The notes: generated by a model not told the origin, from the letters alone. 64,000 nucleotides of DNA from Acidobacteriota bacterium (GCA_016185425.1 JACPNQ010000015.1:62001-126000), one strand, 5' to 3'; shown: positions 44,295 to 55,617, counted from the stretch's first letter. Made by a program: numbers and translations.

Positions 44295-44383
44295 GTCAGC
44301 CGTTTCTAGATTATGGCTTATCGCGGCATGTAGGAACGGGCGCGGACTCTTCCGCCGGAGACCGGACGGCGGCACGGCCACTC

Positions 44384-44638
44384 CTAAGGGCGCGTCCGCT
44401 GCTCCAAATCCGTCAAATAAACGAACGCCTCAGAATCAGAAGACCCGCACATCTCCAAACTTGCCCGCAACTCCACGCAAACCCGAGGCCGCAGCTCCGA
44501 CCCAAACAGCAAACACGCCCCAGTTTCAGAAAGCTGGACACACCGCACCCCAGCCGGTTTTCCGAAAGGCATCCCCGGAATCGGACTCGTAATCGAGGGT
44601 GCAATACAACATGCCCCACACCCAACCCGGCACTCCAT
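44384..44638 (-). CDS. YkgJ-family cysteine cluster protein
   Basis: An 84-residue protein with the CxxCxCC start of YkgJ/Fe-S cluster-like proteins: C3, C7, C10 and C11 in [10 protein letters not shown], followed by [19 protein letters not shown], then a second Cys set ([18 protein letters not shown]). Such proteins are predicted to bind zinc or a 2Fe-2S cluster. It lies 3 bp after the anti-sigma gene and 2 bp before a possible start of the methyltransferase gene. Confidence 0.85.
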   Translation of the reverse strand: MECRVGCGACCIAPSITSPIPGMPFGKPAGVRCVQLSETGACLLFGSELRPRVCVELRASLEMCGSSDSEAFVYLTDLEQRTRP

Positions 44639-44641
44639 AAA

Positions 44642-45385
44642 CTACTCCGCAACCGGTGTAATCAAGAACGGCGTCGTAGTCGGTGCGCTTGACCCGCCCT
44701 CCGGCTCCACGGACAACGCGATCGCCGCCGCATCGTCCAAACTCAAAGCCCCGGTCTGTAGGTGAATCGCCGACCCATCCGCCAGCGGTTTAAACAGCCC
44801 AGCCGGCCGCGGCCCGCCAACTTTCGGCACTACCCACATCTCATACGTGCGGCCCGCCGGCAACGCCGCCAGGTTCGCCGCCACCAGCAGGACGCCCTGC
44901 GTCCTGTTGACGAACACCTTCGCCACTGGCTTCCGCTCCTCCGCCGTGCCGGCCTTCAACAACCGCGTCTCCGGCCGCCGCAAAAACTCAAGCGTCGCCT
45001 CGCGAATCTCCAGCGTCGCCCGCGTCTGATCCAGCGCGCGCTGCGCTCCTTCCAATTCCCCCTGCAGCCCCTGCCGCTGTATTCCGGTATAAACCAACCC
45101 AGCCACCAGGCAGGCGCTCAACCCTATCCACGCCAGGTTCCACGGCAGCCGTGACTGCTGCGGCTCCGCGATCGATACCACACGCCGCCGCAACTGTTTC
45201 GACGGCGCCACATCGGGAGCCAACGTCCCTAAGATCGCATTCGTATCCAACGCGCGCCGCAGCCGGGCCTTCGCCGCCGGATCGTTCCGCCGCAGGTCGT
45301 CCTCAATCCGCGACCGCTCTGGCTCCTCCAGCAGCCCAAGCACGTACAACTCGTACAGGTCGTTGTGATCGCCGCTCGCGTTCAT
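44642..45385 (-). CDS. Anti-sigma factor, RskA-like
   Basis: Start at 45385 (MNASGDHNDLYELYVLGLLEE) overlapping the sigma stop (ATGA). The 247-residue protein has an N-terminal anti-sigma domain (LYVLGLLEEPERSRIEDDLR), one membrane helix (about 85-102: LAWIGLSACLVAGLVYTG), a coiled-coil stretch (LQGELEGAQRALDQTRATLE) and a C-terminal RskA-type domain (VLLVAANLAALPAGRTYEMW). It should bind and inhibit the sigma factor encoded just upstream. The C-terminal domain in RskA relatives is periplasmic and proteolysed for activation. Confidence 0.88.
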   Translation of the reverse strand: MNASGDHNDLYELYVLGLLEEPERSRIEDDLRRNDPAAKARLRRALDTNAILGTLAPDVAPSKQLRRRVVSIAEPQQSRLPWNLAWIGLSACLVAGLVYTGIQRQGLQGELEGAQRALDQTRATLEIREATLEFLRRPETRLLKAGTAEERKPVAKVFVNRTQGVLLVAANLAALPAGRTYEMWVVPKVGGPRPAGLFKPLADGSAIHLQTGALSLDDAAAIALSVEPEGGSSAPTTTPFLITPVAE

Positions 45386-45975
45386 ACCGGCACCGCCTGT
45401 TCCAGTTCCGACCGCAGTATCTGCAGCGCCGTCCGGACCCACGTCTTCACAGTCCCCAACGGCTGCTTCAGCCGGTCAGCCATCTCAGTCTGCGACAGGC
45501 CTTCGAAATAGGCCAGCTCGATCACCATCCTCTGCTTCTCGTTCAACTTCTCGAATGCGCCCTTCAACTGGCGCGCCCGGTCGCTGTTCATCAGGTTCGC
45601 TTCCAGGTCCACAAACACCGCCGGCGTTTCGGTCGCCGTCAACTCAATCGCGTTCTGCCGCGTACGTCCATCCACCGAGCGCAGATAATCGATCGCCCGG
45701 TTCCGCGCCACCGTCAGCACCCACGCACCCAGCGCGCCTTTCTGCGCATCGAAGCCCGCCATCCGGTTCCACACTCGCAGGAACGTTTCCTGCGTCAGAT
45801 CCTCGGCAATACCTTGATCTCGCACGATCCGCACGATCAGCGAGTAAGCGATCCTCCCATACTTGTCATAAAGTTCGGCCAGCGCCTGGGAATCTCTACG
45901 CTGCAACCGCAAGGCCAAATCACGGTCACCCTCGGCATCCAGTGCCGCAAAAACAAGTGGAAAGAAAGCGATCAA
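45382..45975 (-). CDS. RNA polymerase ECF sigma factor, SigK-like
   Basis: A 197-residue ECF sigma factor. Region 2 covers about 24-95 (ELYDKYGRIAYSLIVRIVRD, EDLTQETFLRVWNRMAGFD, VARNRAIDYLRS); region 4 covers about 135-185, with the HTH in QTEMADRLKQPLGTVKTWVRT. Its first bases overlap the DUF1501 gene by 4 bp and its last bases overlap the anti-sigma gene by 4 bp. The sigma/anti-sigma pair is therefore translationally coupled to the PSD1/DUF1501 genes upstream. Confidence 0.92.
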   Translation of the reverse strand: MIAFFPLVFAALDAEGDRDLALRLQRRDSQALAELYDKYGRIAYSLIVRIVRDQGIAEDLTQETFLRVWNRMAGFDAQKGALGAWVLTVARNRAIDYLRSVDGRTRQNAIELTATETPAVFVDLEANLMNSDRARQLKGAFEKLNEKQRMVIELAYFEGLSQTEMADRLKQPLGTVKTWVRTALQILRSELEQAVPV

Positions 45976-47372
45976 GCGAAGATCTCTTTAAAGATATTCC
46001 CACCCACAATCGTCGGCCTCTCGGCGCGTCCATTGTGTTGGTAAGTCATCTGCAGATGGTCCATCCCCAGCGAGTACAGGATGCTCGCATGAATATCATG
46101 CACATGGCACGGCTTCTCCACCGCGCGCAAGCCGATTTCGTCCGTCGTGCCGACATACTGCCCGCCCTTGGCGCCGCCGCCGGCCATCCACATCGTAAAG
46201 CCCCACGGGTTATGATCGCGCCCGTTGCCTTTCTCGTTGAACGGCGTGCGGCCGAATTCGCCGCCCCACACCACCAGGGTGTCCTGCAGCAACCCGCGCT
46301 GCTTCAAATCCGTTAGCAGCCCGGCGATCGGCTTATCCGACACCCGGCACCACTTGCCGTGATTGCCCTCGATATTCGAATGGGCGTCCCAGCCCGAGCC
46401 GGACCCGCAATACAGCTCGACAAAGCGCACACCGCGCTCCACCAGCCGCCGTGCCAGCAGGCAGTTGTGCCCGAACTGCCGCGTATCTTCCGAATCCATC
46501 CCGTACAGCGACTTCGTCGCCTCTGTCTCATTCGCGATATCGACAGCCTCCGCGCCAGCCGACTGCATCTCATACGCCAACTCGAACGAGCGCACACGCG
46601 CATCGAGGTCGGTGTCTTCCGTCTTATCCGCGCCCCAATGTTCATTGAGCTGCTTCAACAGGCTCAGGCGGCTCCGCTGCCGTTCATCGGTAACGCCCTC
46701 AGCGGGCTTCAAGTTCAGAATCGGCGTATCGCCCTGCCGGAACTGCGTGCCCTGATACGATGCCGGCAGAAATCCAGCACTCCAATTCTTCGGCCCGCCG
46801 ACTACTTCCTTGTCATCGGTCAACACTACGAACGTCGGCAGATTCTTATTCGCCGCACCCAGCCCGTAGGTTACCCATGCGCCCAACGCCGGACGCCCAG
46901 CCAGAATATCGCCAGTGTTCATCTGGCAGACCGAACCGACATGATTCAAACCGTTCGCCCAGCACGATCGAACGATCGTCATCTCGTCGACATGCTGCGC
47001 GATATGCGGGTACCACTCGCTCACCCACAGACCGCTCTGCCCGTGTTGCTTCCACGTACGCGGAGAAGCCATCAACGTGTTGCCGCCCGTGCCCATCGCG
47101 GTGATCGGCTTGCCGAAACTCGCCGGCATCGGCTGCCCGGCCAATTTGTTCAACTCCGGCTTCGGGTCGAAAAGGTCGATGTGACTCGGTCCGCCTTCCA
47201 TAAAGAGCCAGATCACCGACTTTGCCTTCGCCGGAAAATGCGGCTTCTTCGCCGGCGTGGCACCCTCCGCCAACATGCTTCCCAGCGCAATCGCACCCAG
47301 CCCGGACCCCGCCCGCGCAAAGAATTCGCGGCGGTTGGAGACGTTCCAGTGATGTCGCAATTTCCTGTTCAT
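45972..47372 (-). CDS. DUF1501 family exported protein
   Basis: A 466-residue protein with a Tat-type signal (SNRREFFARAGSGLGAIALG) and the DUF1501 pattern: SVIWLFMEGGPSHIDLFDPKP, a middle LSRQ-like core with RRLVERGVRFVELYCGSGSGW and DAHSNIEGNH, then VVWGGEFGRTPFNEKGNGRDH and NPWGFTMWMAGGGAKGG. DUF1501 belongs to the alkaline phosphatase/sulfatase superfamily. With PSD1-type partners it is common in Planctomycetes and Acidobacteria and is linked to complex polysaccharide use. It directly follows the PSD1 gene (1-bp gap). Confidence 0.93.
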   Translation of the reverse strand: MNRKLRHHWNVSNRREFFARAGSGLGAIALGSMLAEGATPAKKPHFPAKAKSVIWLFMEGGPSHIDLFDPKPELNKLAGQPMPASFGKPITAMGTGGNTLMASPRTWKQHGQSGLWVSEWYPHIAQHVDEMTIVRSCWANGLNHVGSVCQMNTGDILAGRPALGAWVTYGLGAANKNLPTFVVLTDDKEVVGGPKNWSAGFLPASYQGTQFRQGDTPILNLKPAEGVTDERQRSRLSLLKQLNEHWGADKTEDTDLDARVRSFELAYEMQSAGAEAVDIANETEATKSLYGMDSEDTRQFGHNCLLARRLVERGVRFVELYCGSGSGWDAHSNIEGNHGKWCRVSDKPIAGLLTDLKQRGLLQDTLVVWGGEFGRTPFNEKGNGRDHNPWGFTMWMAGGGAKGGQYVGTTDEIGLRAVEKPCHVHDIHASILYSLGMDHLQMTYQHNGRAERPTIVGGNIFKEIFA

Positions 47373-47373
47373 G

Positions 47374-49518
47374 TTAGTTCACGTAGAGGAATTCGTTAGT
47401 AGATAGCAGCGTCTGGCAAAGGTCGGCCCAAGCCTGGGCTTCATCGCCGGTCAACTTCGTCTGCCGGTCCAGAAACTCTCGTGCATCGGCGCGCTCTTTG
47501 TCACCCGGCGTCCGCTGCAACGCCAGCTTCCAGGCGCGATCGAGCATCCCGTCCACCGACTGGCCGCCATCGTTGCGAACGCGTTCGGCCAAACTCCGCG
47601 ACCAATCCGTTACCAACTTGCTGTTCATCAATTCGAGCGACTGCGCCGGGTTGATCGTCATGTTCCGGCGCGCGCAGCTCTCATGCGTATCCGGCATATC
47701 GAATGCCTCAAACATCGGATATCGCGTATTGCGCCTCACAAAAACATATACGGAGCGCCGGTCCGCTTCGGATGTCTCTTCCTTCGATTTCCATCCGCCG
47801 CGCGTCACAACGCCGGCCGGCAGGGGCGGAAACACCGGTGTTCCGTACATCTTCGTGTTCAACCGCCCCGACACCAGCAGCATCGAATCGCGAACGGCCT
47901 CGCCTTCCAGCCGGTGCCGCGAGTACTTCCACCACAGCTTGTTTTCCGGATCCTTCTCCGCATTCGCCGCATTGCTCGCACTCGACTGCTGCCACACCGC
48001 CGACATCATGATCTTCTTGTGCAGCTTCTTCAAGCTCCAACCCTCGGAGATGAACGACCCCGTCAAGCTGTCGAGCAGGGCAAGGTTCGTCGGCCGCTCT
48101 CCCATCAATCCAAAATCGCTCGGCGAACCGGAAATTCCGCTTCCGAAGTGATAGTGCCAAACCCGGTTGACCATCACGCGCGCCGCCAACGGATTCGTTG
48201 GGCTCGCAATCCAGTTGGCCAATGCAGTCCGGCGTCCTCCGGCGAGCGAAGCGTCGCTCGGATCGAGAATCGTCAGAAACCCCGGCGCAACTTCATCGCC
48301 AGGCGCGTCATAGTTGCCATTCTTCAGAACATAGGTCTTCGGTGATTCCGTCGGCATGTCGGCCAGCGTTTGCGCCATCGGCAGTTCGGCCGGTTTGATC
48401 GCGTCGAACGTGTGCAGTTGTTTGCTCAACTCGGCGTAGCGCTTCGCCGGTGCGCCCTTCAGCGCCCTTGCCATCTCCTCATCGGTGAATTCGATCTGCG
48501 CCTTCGCCTTCATGAACATGTGCCACTGCAGCGGGGAGCGCTTGGCAGGGTCCATAGTGATCGTTTCCTGAATCTCTTCCGGGAATCGCGACAGCCGCTC
48601 TGCAAAGCGCGCCTTCCGCGGCACCTGCAGCAACTGGTCCATCTCGGCGCGGATCGTCTCCGTCTTCCCGTCCCATTCCGCCTTCTGCGCCTTCCAAGCC
48701 GCCAGTTCCGGCCCGGACATCAGCACCGCTTCGTCTTCGATGCGCGTGTTGGCGTAGAACGCCTGTAGCCGGTAATAATCCTTCTGCAGAATTGGATCGA
48801 ACTTGTGGTCGTGGCACTTCGCGCAGCCATAAGTCAGGCCGAGAAACACCGATCCCGTCGTATCGGTAATATCGAAAAGCAGCTCCTGCCGCCGCTGCCG
48901 GATGTTGGCGGCGTTCGACTCGTCGGGGAAGTGCCTGTTAAAGCCAACGGCGACCTTCGCGTCGATGTCGTTCGGATACAACTCGTCTCCGGCGATCTGC
49001 TCTTTTACAAATCGGTCATACGGTTTGTCCGCGTTCAAGCTTCGGATCACGTAGTCCCTGTAGCGCCACACGTTCGGCCGTGTCTCGTCGGACTTGAATC
49101 CTTCCGAATCGGCATAGCGCGCCAGATCCAGCCAGTGCCGCGCCCAACGCTCGCCGTAGTGCGGCGATGCGAGAAGCCGGTCAACCACTTTCTCGAACGC
49201 ATTGGCCGAGGAATCGCTTAGGTAGGCCTGCGTCTCGCCGGGCGTGGGCGGGAGACCTGTCAGTACCAGCGACGCGCGCCGCAGCAGCGTGACCTTGTCC
49301 GCTTGCGGGTTCGGACGAACGCCCTTTTCCGCCATCTTAGCGAACAAAAACCGGTCGATCTCCGTCTTCGCGCCAACTGCCTCCGGTGCCGGTTCAACGT
49401 GCACTGGCTGAAATGCCCACCACTTCTTCTGCATGGGCGTAAACTCTTTTCGCTGGCCGGATTCAGCGAATGCGGCGACAAAAGCGCCTGCGGCAAAAAG
49501 GGCGATGAGTAGTCGCAT
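47374..49518 (-). CDS. DUF1549/DUF1553 (PSD1-type) exported protein
   Basis: A 714-residue protein with a signal peptide (MRLLIALFAAGAFVAAFAES). The DUF1549 part (about 50-250) contains IDRFLFAKMAEKGVRPNPQA, LLASPHYGERWARHWLDLAR and YADSEGFKSDETRPNVWRYR. The DUF1553 part (about 415-680) contains LANWIASPTNPLAARVMVNR and VWHYHFGSGI, plus FVRRNTRYPMFEAFDMPD. No heme CXXCH motif is present at the N-terminus, unlike many planctomycete homologues. Paired with DUF1501, it is expected outside the cytoplasm, probably in polysaccharide or sulfated-glycan breakdown; the chemistry is not established. Confidence 0.93.
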   Translation of the reverse strand: MRLLIALFAAGAFVAAFAESGQRKEFTPMQKKWWAFQPVHVEPAPEAVGAKTEIDRFLFAKMAEKGVRPNPQADKVTLLRRASLVLTGLPPTPGETQAYLSDSSANAFEKVVDRLLASPHYGERWARHWLDLARYADSEGFKSDETRPNVWRYRDYVIRSLNADKPYDRFVKEQIAGDELYPNDIDAKVAVGFNRHFPDESNAANIRQRRQELLFDITDTTGSVFLGLTYGCAKCHDHKFDPILQKDYYRLQAFYANTRIEDEAVLMSGPELAAWKAQKAEWDGKTETIRAEMDQLLQVPRKARFAERLSRFPEEIQETITMDPAKRSPLQWHMFMKAKAQIEFTDEEMARALKGAPAKRYAELSKQLHTFDAIKPAELPMAQTLADMPTESPKTYVLKNGNYDAPGDEVAPGFLTILDPSDASLAGGRRTALANWIASPTNPLAARVMVNRVWHYHFGSGISGSPSDFGLMGERPTNLALLDSLTGSFISEGWSLKKLHKKIMMSAVWQQSSASNAANAEKDPENKLWWKYSRHRLEGEAVRDSMLLVSGRLNTKMYGTPVFPPLPAGVVTRGGWKSKEETSEADRRSVYVFVRRNTRYPMFEAFDMPDTHESCARRNMTINPAQSLELMNSKLVTDWSRSLAERVRNDGGQSVDGMLDRAWKLALQRTPGDKERADAREFLDRQTKLTGDEAQAWADLCQTLLSTNEFLYVN

Positions 49519-49572
49519 AGAGACACTTCCCCTTACTAGGAGAGTGCCCTAAATATATCAGTTCACGCCCCC

Positions 49573-50988
49573 CTATGGGAGCTTCGAATCCCCCATTAAC
49601 CACTGATCCACCCCGCGCGCCGCCTTCCGGCCTTCCGCAATCGCCCAGACCACCAGCGATTGCCCGCGCCGCATGTCACCCGCCGCGAACACACCGTCCA
49701 CCGACGACATGTACGAATCGTTCGTTTTCACATTGCCGCGGCTATCGAGTTCCACACCAAGGTCCGCCAGCAATCCCTGCTTGACCGGCCCGGTGAAGCC
49801 CATCGCCAACAGCACCAGATCCGCCGCGAACTCCTGCTCGGTGCCGGGTATCGGCGTGAACGTCGGTGGCGGCCCCACTCGCATCGTCCTCAACGCCTTC
49901 ACGTTGCCGTTCCCGTCATCGACAAACTCCGTCGTCGAGATCGCGAACTCCCGAATACCGCCCTCTTCATGCGAACTCTCGGTCCGCATCATGATCGGCC
50001 ACAACGGCCACGGCGTGTTCGGGCTGCGATCATCCGGGGGCCGCTGCATTAGCTCAAACTGATGCACGCTGCGCGCTTTCTGCCGGTGCGACGTGCCAAG
50101 GCAATCCGCGCCCGTATCGCCGCCGCCGATGATGATCACGTCCTTACCGGCCGCCGTGGTCTGATTCTCGACCAAATCACCAGCTACCTTATGGTTCTGC
50201 TGCGGCAGGAAATCCATCGCGTAATGGATGCCATTCAAACTGCGCCCTGGAATCGGCAGATCGCGCGACGCTTCCGCGCCGCCCGACACCAGAATCGCAT
50301 CGAACTTCGCGCGCAACTCCTCCACGGGCACCGTCACGCCCACGTGGGCGTTGACAACGAATTCCACACCCTCGGCTTCCATCTGCGCCGCGCGCCGGTC
50401 GATCAGGTGCTTCTCCATTTTGAAGTCCGGAATCCCGTAGCGAAGCAGGCCGCCCACGCGATCGGCCTTCTCATACACCACCACCGAATGCCCCGCGCGA
50501 TTCAGTTGTTGTGCCGCGGCCAAACCGGCTGGACCGCTGCCGACAACCGCAACGTGCTTACCCGTGCGAACTTCCGGCGGCTCCGGCTTGATCCAGCCTT
50601 GCTCGAATGCGTAGTCGATAACCGATCGTTCAATCAGCTTGATCGCCACCGGCGGCTCGTTGATCCCAAGCACGCACGCCGCCTCGCAAGGCGCCGGACA
50701 CACCCGGCCCGTAAACTCCGGAAAGTTGTTCGTTGAGTGCAGCACGCGAATCGCGTCCTTCCAGCGATCGCGATACGCCAAATCGTTCCAGTCCGGGATA
50801 ATATTGTTCAGCGGGCAGCCCGTATGGCAGAACGGGACGCCGCAATCCATGCAGCGCGCTCCCTGCGTGCGGACTTTTTCGTAGCTGAACGGCTGATAGA
50901 TTTCGAACCAGTCGTTGACGCGCTCTTCCACCGGCCGGCGCGTCGCCACTTCCCGCTGATACTCAATGAACCCGGTTACCTTACCCAT
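49573..50988 (-). CDS. gltD: Glutamate synthase [NADPH] small subunit
   Basis: Start at 50988 ([13 protein letters not shown]), overlapping the gltB stop by 8 bp. The 471-residue subunit has the N-terminal Fe-S cysteines ([20 protein letters not shown]), an FAD-binding [18 protein letters not shown] (about residue 130) and an NADPH-binding [19 protein letters not shown]. It passes electrons from NADPH through FAD and 4Fe-4S clusters to the large subunit in the cytoplasm. The last part [20 protein letters not shown] is the FAD-closing motif. Confidence 0.96.
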   Translation of the reverse strand: MGKVTGFIEYQREVATRRPVEERVNDWFEIYQPFSYEKVRTQGARCMDCGVPFCHTGCPLNNIIPDWNDLAYRDRWKDAIRVLHSTNNFPEFTGRVCPAPCEAACVLGINEPPVAIKLIERSVIDYAFEQGWIKPEPPEVRTGKHVAVVGSGPAGLAAAQQLNRAGHSVVVYEKADRVGGLLRYGIPDFKMEKHLIDRRAAQMEAEGVEFVVNAHVGVTVPVEELRAKFDAILVSGGAEASRDLPIPGRSLNGIHYAMDFLPQQNHKVAGDLVENQTTAAGKDVIIIGGGDTGADCLGTSHRQKARSVHQFELMQRPPDDRSPNTPWPLWPIMMRTESSHEEGGIREFAISTTEFVDDGNGNVKALRTMRVGPPPTFTPIPGTEQEFAADLVLLAMGFTGPVKQGLLADLGVELDSRGNVKTNDSYMSSVDGVFAAGDMRRGQSLVVWAIAEGRKAARGVDQWLMGDSKLP

Positions 50989-53900
50989 GCAGCACCTGTT
51001 CTCCCTGCGTCGCGGGAACGAAATATGGCTTCTCGCGCTTGGCCACACCAAGCACGCGCTTGTACTCGTGTGGGAATACTTTTACGAACCGCCCCAGCAT
51101 GTCGCCCCAGTTCTCGAGGATCCACTTGCCGCGCGGGCTCGCCGTGTACTCCACGTGCCGCTCGATCAAGTTGCGTAGTGCGTTGATGTCGCTCGTGCTC
51201 TCCACTGGCTCCAGATCCACGCCCGCCCGGTTGCAGCGCGTGTTGCAGAACTCGCCCGATTCATCCAGCACGTAAGCGATGCCGCCGCTCATCCCGGCCG
51301 CGAAGTTCTTGCCCGTGTCGCCCAGAATCACCACCAGGCCGTTCGTCATGTACTCGCACCCGTGATCGCCAACGCCTTCCACTACTGCCGTCGCGCCCGA
51401 GTTCCGCACCGCGAACCGTTCGCCGGCCATGCCGTTGAAGAAGCACTCGCCACTGGTCGCGCCGTAGAGCACAACGTTGCCAACCAGGATGTTGTGCTCC
51501 GGAATGAACGACGCCGTACGTGGCGGGTACACCACCACGCGGCCTCCACTCAGTCCCTTGCCGACGTAATCGTTCGCGTCGCCTTCGAGCTCGAGGTTGA
51601 TACCGTTCGCCAGGAATGCGCCGAAGCTCTGTCCCGCCGAGCCGTTGAATTTGATCTGCACCGTGTCGGCCGGCAAGCCTTCCGATCCGTAGCGCTTCGC
51701 CACTTCTCCGGATAGCATCGCGCCTACTGTCCGGTGCACGTTCCGGATCGGCAGCACGAATTCCACCGGCGTCTTGTTTTCGAGTGCGTCTTGCGCAAGC
51801 TCAATCAGCTTGTGATCGAGCGCATCTTCCAAACCATGATCTTGCGACGTCACGCAGCGCCGGCCGACCTTCTTCGGCACCGGCGGGTTGAACAGGATCG
51901 ACGACAGGTCGAGGCCCTTCGCCTTCCAGTGGTGCTGCACGTCGCGCATTTCGAGCATGTCGACGCGGCCCACCATCTCATCAAACGTCCGGAAGCCGAG
52001 CTGCGCCATGATCTCCCGCACTTCCTCGGCGATGAAGAAGAAGAAGTTGATCACATGCTCCGGCGTACCCATGAACTTAGCCCGCAGCGCCGGGTCCTGC
52101 GTCGCAATCCCGACAGGGCAAGTGTTCAGATGGCACTTGCGCATCATGATGCAGCCCATCGCCACCAGCGGCGCTGTCGAGAAGCCGAACTCTTCCGCGC
52201 CGAGCAGCGCGCCGATCACGACGTCGCGGCCCGTCTGCAATTTGCCGTCGGTCTGTACGCGAATGCGCGAACGCAGATCGTTCATCACCAGCACCTGCTG
52301 CGTCTCCGCCAAGCCCAGTTCCCACGGAATGCCCGCGTGCCGCAGGGAGGTCAGCGGTGAAGCGCCCGTACCGCCGGAGTCGCCAGCGATCAGCACTAAA
52401 TCGGCATGTGCTTTCGACACGCCAGCGGCCACCGTGCCGACGCCGACTTCGGACACCAGCTTCACCGAAATCCGCGCTTTCGGATTTACGTTCTTCAGAT
52501 CGTAGATCAACTGCGCCAGATCTTCGATCGAATAGATGTCGTGATGCGGAGGGGGTGAAATCAGCCCGACACCGGGAATCGAGTGCCGCACTTTCGCGAC
52601 AAACTCATCCACCTTATGGCCCGGCAACTGACCGCCTTCTCCAGGTTTCGCACCCTGCGCCACTTTGATCTGCAGCTCATCGGCGTTCGTCAGATAGTTC
52701 GCCGTCACACCGAACCGGCCGCTTGCCACCTGCTTGATCGACGAGCGCTTCGAGTCGCCGTTCGGCAACAATTTGAAACGCGCCTCGTCCTCGCCGCCTT
52801 CACCTGTGTTCGAACGTCCGCCCATGCGGTTCATTGCTATCGCCAGCGTTTCGTGCGCCTCTTTCGAAATCGATCCGAAGCTCATCGCGCCGGTCGCGAA
52901 GCGCTTCACGATCTCCTTTGCCGGCTCCACGTCGTCGAGCGAAATCGGCGTGCCCTGTTTGAACTGCATCAACCCGCGCAGCGTGCACAATTGCTCGTTC
53001 TGCTCGTTGATCAGCTTCGAGTATTCCTTAAACGTCGCGAAGCTCTCGTTGTTCACGGCGTGCTGCATCTTGCTGACGGTCTGCGGATTCAGCAGGTGAT
53101 ACTCACCGCGTACGCGGTACTGATAGTTGCCGCCTGGCGTCAATTCCAGATCCGCTTCGGTCAGCGGATGGAACGCGTGCTCATGCTTCATCTTCGCTTC
53201 GCGCGCCAGCACTTCCAGCCCGACGCCCTCAATCCGCGACGCCGTTCCCGTGAAGTACTTGTCGACCAGCGATTTGTTCAAGCCGATGGCTTCGAAGATT
53301 TGCGCGCCGCGATAGCTTTGCAGCGTGGAGATGCCCATCTTCGAGAAGACCTTCAAAAGGCCCTTATTTACGGCCTTCTTATAGTTCTTCAACGCCGTCT
53401 CAAACGGGATGTTCAGCAGTCCCTTCATCGCCATGTTTTCGAGCGTTTCAATCGCAAGATACGGGTTCACCGCGCTCGCGCCGTAACCGATCAACAGGCA
53501 GAAGTGCATTACTTCGCGCGGCTCGCCGCTTTCGACGATCAGCGCCACCTGCGTACGCGACCCTTCGCGGATCAAGTGGTGGTGAACCGCTGTCAACGCC
53601 AGCAGCGCCGGAATCGGCGCCGAGTCGGCGTCCACGCCGCGATCGGAGAGAATCAACAGCGAATAGCCAGCCTGAATCGCCCAGCTCGCGCGTTTACACA
53701 GCGAATCGAGAGCCCGCTCCAGTTCCACCTCTCCGCCATGCACATTGTAGAGCACCGGTAGCGTATAGGCGAGGAAGTCTCCCCAGCTCACGCGGCGCAG
53801 CTTTTCCAGGTCGCGGTTGGTCAACAGCGGATGTTCCAGCTTCAGCAGATGACTGTGCTGCGGCGTCTCTTCCAGCACGTTCCGCTCCGTGCCGATGTAG

Positions 53901-55558
53901 CTGGTCAACGACATCACCAGCTCTTCGCGAATCGGGTCAATCGCCGGATTCGTCACCTGCGCGAAAAGTTGTTTGAAGTAGTGGAACAGGGACTGCGGCT
54001 TGTCGGAGAGGCAGGCGAGCGGCGTGTCCGTGCCCATCGAACCGATCGGCTCCTCGCCCTTCTCCGCCATCGGCGCCATGATCGTCTTCAGATCTTCGTC
54101 GGAATAGCCAAACGCTCGCTGCCGTAGCAGCAGCGTGCCGTGATCGGTCGCATACACGCGCCCCGGCTCCGGCAAACGATCGAGCGTAATCTGGTTGTCC
54201 TTGATCCACTGTCCGTACGGTTGCCGTTCCCACAGCGACCGCTTCACTTCCTCGTCCGGTATGATGCGCTTCTGATCGATATCGACGATCAGCATCTTGC
54301 CCGGCTGTAAGCGGCCCTTAAACTTGACGTCTTCCGGCCGCACCGGCAGCACGCCCGTTTCGGAAGCGACGATCAGCAAACCGTCTCTCGTAACCAGGTA
54401 ACGCGACGGCCGCAAGCCATTCCGGTCGAGCGTCGCGCCAACGACACGCCCATCGGTAAACGCCACCGCGGCGGGTCCATCCCATGGCTCCATCAACGAC
54501 GCATGGAACTCGTAGTAGGCCTTCTTGTCCAGATCCATCGTCGTGTCCGCGTCCCACGCTTCCGGGATCAACATCGACATCACGTGTGGAATGCTGCGGC
54601 CCGAGAGATAGAGCAGCTCAACGGCGTTATCGAGAGTGGCGGAATCACTGCCACCAGGCTCGATGATCGGGATGATCTTCTTCAGATCGTTGCCCCACAC
54701 ACCGGACGACATTACCGCCTGCCGCGCCGCCATCCAGTTCGCGTTCCCGCGCACCGTGTTGATCTCGCCGTTGTGGCAGAGATAGCGGAAAGGATGCGCC
54801 AGCGGCCAGGTCGGGAAGGTGTTGGTGGAGAACCGCTGGTGCACCATCGCGAGCGCCGAAATACACTCGGGATCGGCAAGGTCTTTGAAGAATTTCTGGA
54901 TTTGCGGCGCCAGCAGCAGGCCCTTATAGATGATCGTGCGGCAGCTCAGCGACGGGACATAGAAAAAGTCCTTGTCGCGAATATCCGAGGCGCGAATCTC
55001 GTGCTCCACGCGCTTCCGGATCACGTAGAGCTTCCGCTCCAGGCCGATCTCGCTCATCCCGCTCGCGCCGCGGACGAAGATCTGTTCAATGTATGGTTGC
55101 GACGCACGCGCCACGCGGCCAATCGCGTCCACGTTCAGCGGTGTATCCCGCCACCCAAGAACTTCGAGCCCCTCTTCCCGGATAACCCGTTCAAAAACGC
55201 CTTCCACCTGCAGTCGCGCGGTTCTCTCTACAGGCAAAAAGACCAATCCAGCGCCGTATTGACCCGCCGGCGGCAAGGTGAATCCTTCTTTCGCGCACTC
55301 CCGCAGGAAGAATTCGTGCGGAATCTGAATCAGCAACCCCGCCCCATCACCTGTTTCCGGATCGCACCCGCACGCCCCGCGATGCGTCAGGTTGATAAGG
55401 ATCTGAACACCCTTCGTAATAATGTCGTGCGACTTGTGTCCGTGGATATTCACCACGAACCCAATCCCGCATGCGTCTCGTTCATTCGCCGGGCTGTAAA
55501 GGCCCTGCGCCGGAGGAAGACCGCGAACCGCTTGGAATTCGTCTTGAGAGTTGGACAT
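50981..55558 (-). CDS. gltB: Glutamate synthase [NADPH] large subunit
   Basis: A 1525-residue subunit, the normal bacterial length. The class II amidotransferase nucleophile is Cys30 in [10 protein letters not shown], so a propeptide of 29 residues should be removed. The FMN synthase domain holds [40 protein letters not shown] and the 3Fe-4S cysteines [15 protein letters not shown]. The beta-helix C-domain ([15 protein letters not shown]) follows. It makes two glutamates from glutamine and 2-oxoglutarate. A clear sigma-70 promoter precedes it, and gltD overlaps its end. A LysR gene diverges from it. Confidence 0.97.
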   Translation of the reverse strand: MSNSQDEFQAVRGLPPAQGLYSPANERDACGIGFVVNIHGHKSHDIITKGVQILINLTHRGACGCDPETGDGAGLLIQIPHEFFLRECAKEGFTLPPAGQYGAGLVFLPVERTARLQVEGVFERVIREEGLEVLGWRDTPLNVDAIGRVARASQPYIEQIFVRGASGMSEIGLERKLYVIRKRVEHEIRASDIRDKDFFYVPSLSCRTIIYKGLLLAPQIQKFFKDLADPECISALAMVHQRFSTNTFPTWPLAHPFRYLCHNGEINTVRGNANWMAARQAVMSSGVWGNDLKKIIPIIEPGGSDSATLDNAVELLYLSGRSIPHVMSMLIPEAWDADTTMDLDKKAYYEFHASLMEPWDGPAAVAFTDGRVVGATLDRNGLRPSRYLVTRDGLLIVASETGVLPVRPEDVKFKGRLQPGKMLIVDIDQKRIIPDEEVKRSLWERQPYGQWIKDNQITLDRLPEPGRVYATDHGTLLLRQRAFGYSDEDLKTIMAPMAEKGEEPIGSMGTDTPLACLSDKPQSLFHYFKQLFAQVTNPAIDPIREELVMSLTSYIGTERNVLEETPQHSHLLKLEHPLLTNRDLEKLRRVSWGDFLAYTLPVLYNVHGGEVELERALDSLCKRASWAIQAGYSLLILSDRGVDADSAPIPALLALTAVHHHLIREGSRTQVALIVESGEPREVMHFCLLIGYGASAVNPYLAIETLENMAMKGLLNIPFETALKNYKKAVNKGLLKVFSKMGISTLQSYRGAQIFEAIGLNKSLVDKYFTGTASRIEGVGLEVLAREAKMKHEHAFHPLTEADLELTPGGNYQYRVRGEYHLLNPQTVSKMQHAVNNESFATFKEYSKLINEQNEQLCTLRGLMQFKQGTPISLDDVEPAKEIVKRFATGAMSFGSISKEAHETLAIAMNRMGGRSNTGEGGEDEARFKLLPNGDSKRSSIKQVASGRFGVTANYLTNADELQIKVAQGAKPGEGGQLPGHKVDEFVAKVRHSIPGVGLISPPPHHDIYSIEDLAQLIYDLKNVNPKARISVKLVSEVGVGTVAAGVSKAHADLVLIAGDSGGTGASPLTSLRHAGIPWELGLAETQQVLVMNDLRSRIRVQTDGKLQTGRDVVIGALLGAEEFGFSTAPLVAMGCIMMRKCHLNTCPVGIATQDPALRAKFMGTPEHVINFFFFIAEEVREIMAQLGFRTFDEMVGRVDMLEMRDVQHHWKAKGLDLSSILFNPPVPKKVGRRCVTSQDHGLEDALDHKLIELAQDALENKTPVEFVLPIRNVHRTVGAMLSGEVAKRYGSEGLPADTVQIKFNGSAGQSFGAFLANGINLELEGDANDYVGKGLSGGRVVVYPPRTASFIPEHNILVGNVVLYGATSGECFFNGMAGERFAVRNSGATAVVEGVGDHGCEYMTNGLVVILGDTGKNFAAGMSGGIAYVLDESGEFCNTRCNRAGVDLEPVESTSDINALRNLIERHVEYTASPRGKWILENWGDMLGRFVKVFPHEYKRVLGVAKREKPYFVPATQGEQVLHG

Positions 55559-55588
55559 GAAGGAAACCTCGACGGGGGGATTCCACTT

Positions 55589-55617
55589 AGAATAGCCGGA
55601 GTGTTAGTATTAGTCAA
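55589..55617 (-). promoter_or_regulatory. Sigma-70 promoter of gltBD
   Basis: On the minus strand TTGACT (55612-55617) and TATTCT (55589-55594) are spaced by 17 bp, about 30 bp upstream of the gltB ATG. GAGG stands about 8 nt before the start codon. Confidence 0.65.
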
